DNA of 6,238 nt, taken from assembly GCA_900768805.1 (NCBI GenBank), contig CAAGEF010000001.1:1-6238 (forward strand), in the 5' to 3' direction. Under the pieces are notes generated by a model, which ran no database searches, was not told the origin of the DNA, and worked only from the letters and a program-made list of their open reading frames with translations. Positions 6,009 to 6,238 of this stretch are shown piece by piece. How positions within the stretch are numbered: the first letter of the stretch is position 1; the number at the start of each line of letters is the position of its first letter. Position numbers and translations under genes: made by a program. Origin of the DNA: Clostridia bacterium (lineage in GTDB: Bacteria > Bacillota > Clostridia > TANB77 > CAG-508).

Positions 6009-6238
6009 TCAGTTTTCAATAAATTTTTGTGTTATAAATACTTTATCTAATGTATTTTGTTTCAATGCGTTTTTTATTACTTTTACAATATAATCCAAGT
6101 TATTTTCTATATATTTTTGTAATTGATTATCTAATAATAAATCCTCACTTATCTCTTGATATGCTTTATTTATCTTATGTTTTATTTCTAATTCTTCTAG
6201 GTCTTTTAACATACAATAAATAGTATTCAATTCTCCAA
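6009..6238 (-). CDS. Hypothetical helical protein, C-terminal part (5' end outside window)
   Basis: The frame is open to the right edge (GELNTIYCMLKDLEELEIK...) and stops at TGA 6009-6011, so this is most likely the C-terminal 75 or so residues of a longer protein. A TTG at 6230 could be a start, but the GGAG ahead of it is only 2 bases away. ATG 6212 has no Shine-Dalgarno. The visible part is rich in Leu, Ile, Lys, Glu and Asn with amphipathic helix character, has no signal or membrane segment, and contains no motif I recognise. It is probably transcribed together with the nucleotidase-like gene 42 bases downstream. Confidence 0.55.
   Translation of the reverse strand, partial: GELNTIYCMLKDLEELEIKHKINKAYQEISEDLLLDNQLQKYIENNLDYIVKVIKNALKQNTLDKVFITQKFIEN

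Overview
The window is strongly AT-rich and every gene I can support lies on the minus strand. Shine-Dalgarno sequences are strong and purine-rich, with 6-8 base spacers. TGA is used as a stop and TGG as Trp, so the code is standard bacterial. AT-richness, a class B sortase, a rubrerythrin/Mn-catalase-like protein and a short 586-residue DXS together suggest a low-GC Gram-positive anaerobe, most likely a Clostridia member. This is inference; there is no 16S or other marker here.

Layout in transcription order, from high to low coordinates. (1) 6238-6009: 3' part of a helical protein of unknown family, cut by the window edge. (2) 5966-5379: HAD-fold nucleotidase-like protein, 42 bases downstream. 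(3) 5295-4069: M20-family metallo-amidohydrolase. (4) 3996-3477: ferritin-like protein whose 5' end is in a different frame from the rest, so the gene as given carries a one-base frameshift. It ends at a clear hairpin terminator (3387-3422). I see no terminator between genes 1 to 4, so readthrough is possible, although gene 3 may have its own promoter. (5) 3232-2456: class B sortase with its own promoter and a probable weak terminator (2377-2416). (6) 2294-534: DXS-family thiamine-diphosphate enzyme behind a TTGACA promoter. (7) 359-1: N-terminal part of a class I SAM-dependent methyltransferase, cut by the window edge. Its 5' flank encodes a Gly-rich hydrophobic stretch in the same reading frame.

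The genes do not form one evident pathway. They look like chromosomal housekeeping and accessory genes in separate short transcription units. No mobile element, CRISPR array, tRNA, rRNA or defence system was seen. The points most worth a second look are the frameshifted ferritin-like gene, the replacement of several substrate-binding residues in the DXS-family enzyme, and the Gly-rich membrane-like reading frame running into the methyltransferase. I found no convincing new multi-gene system.
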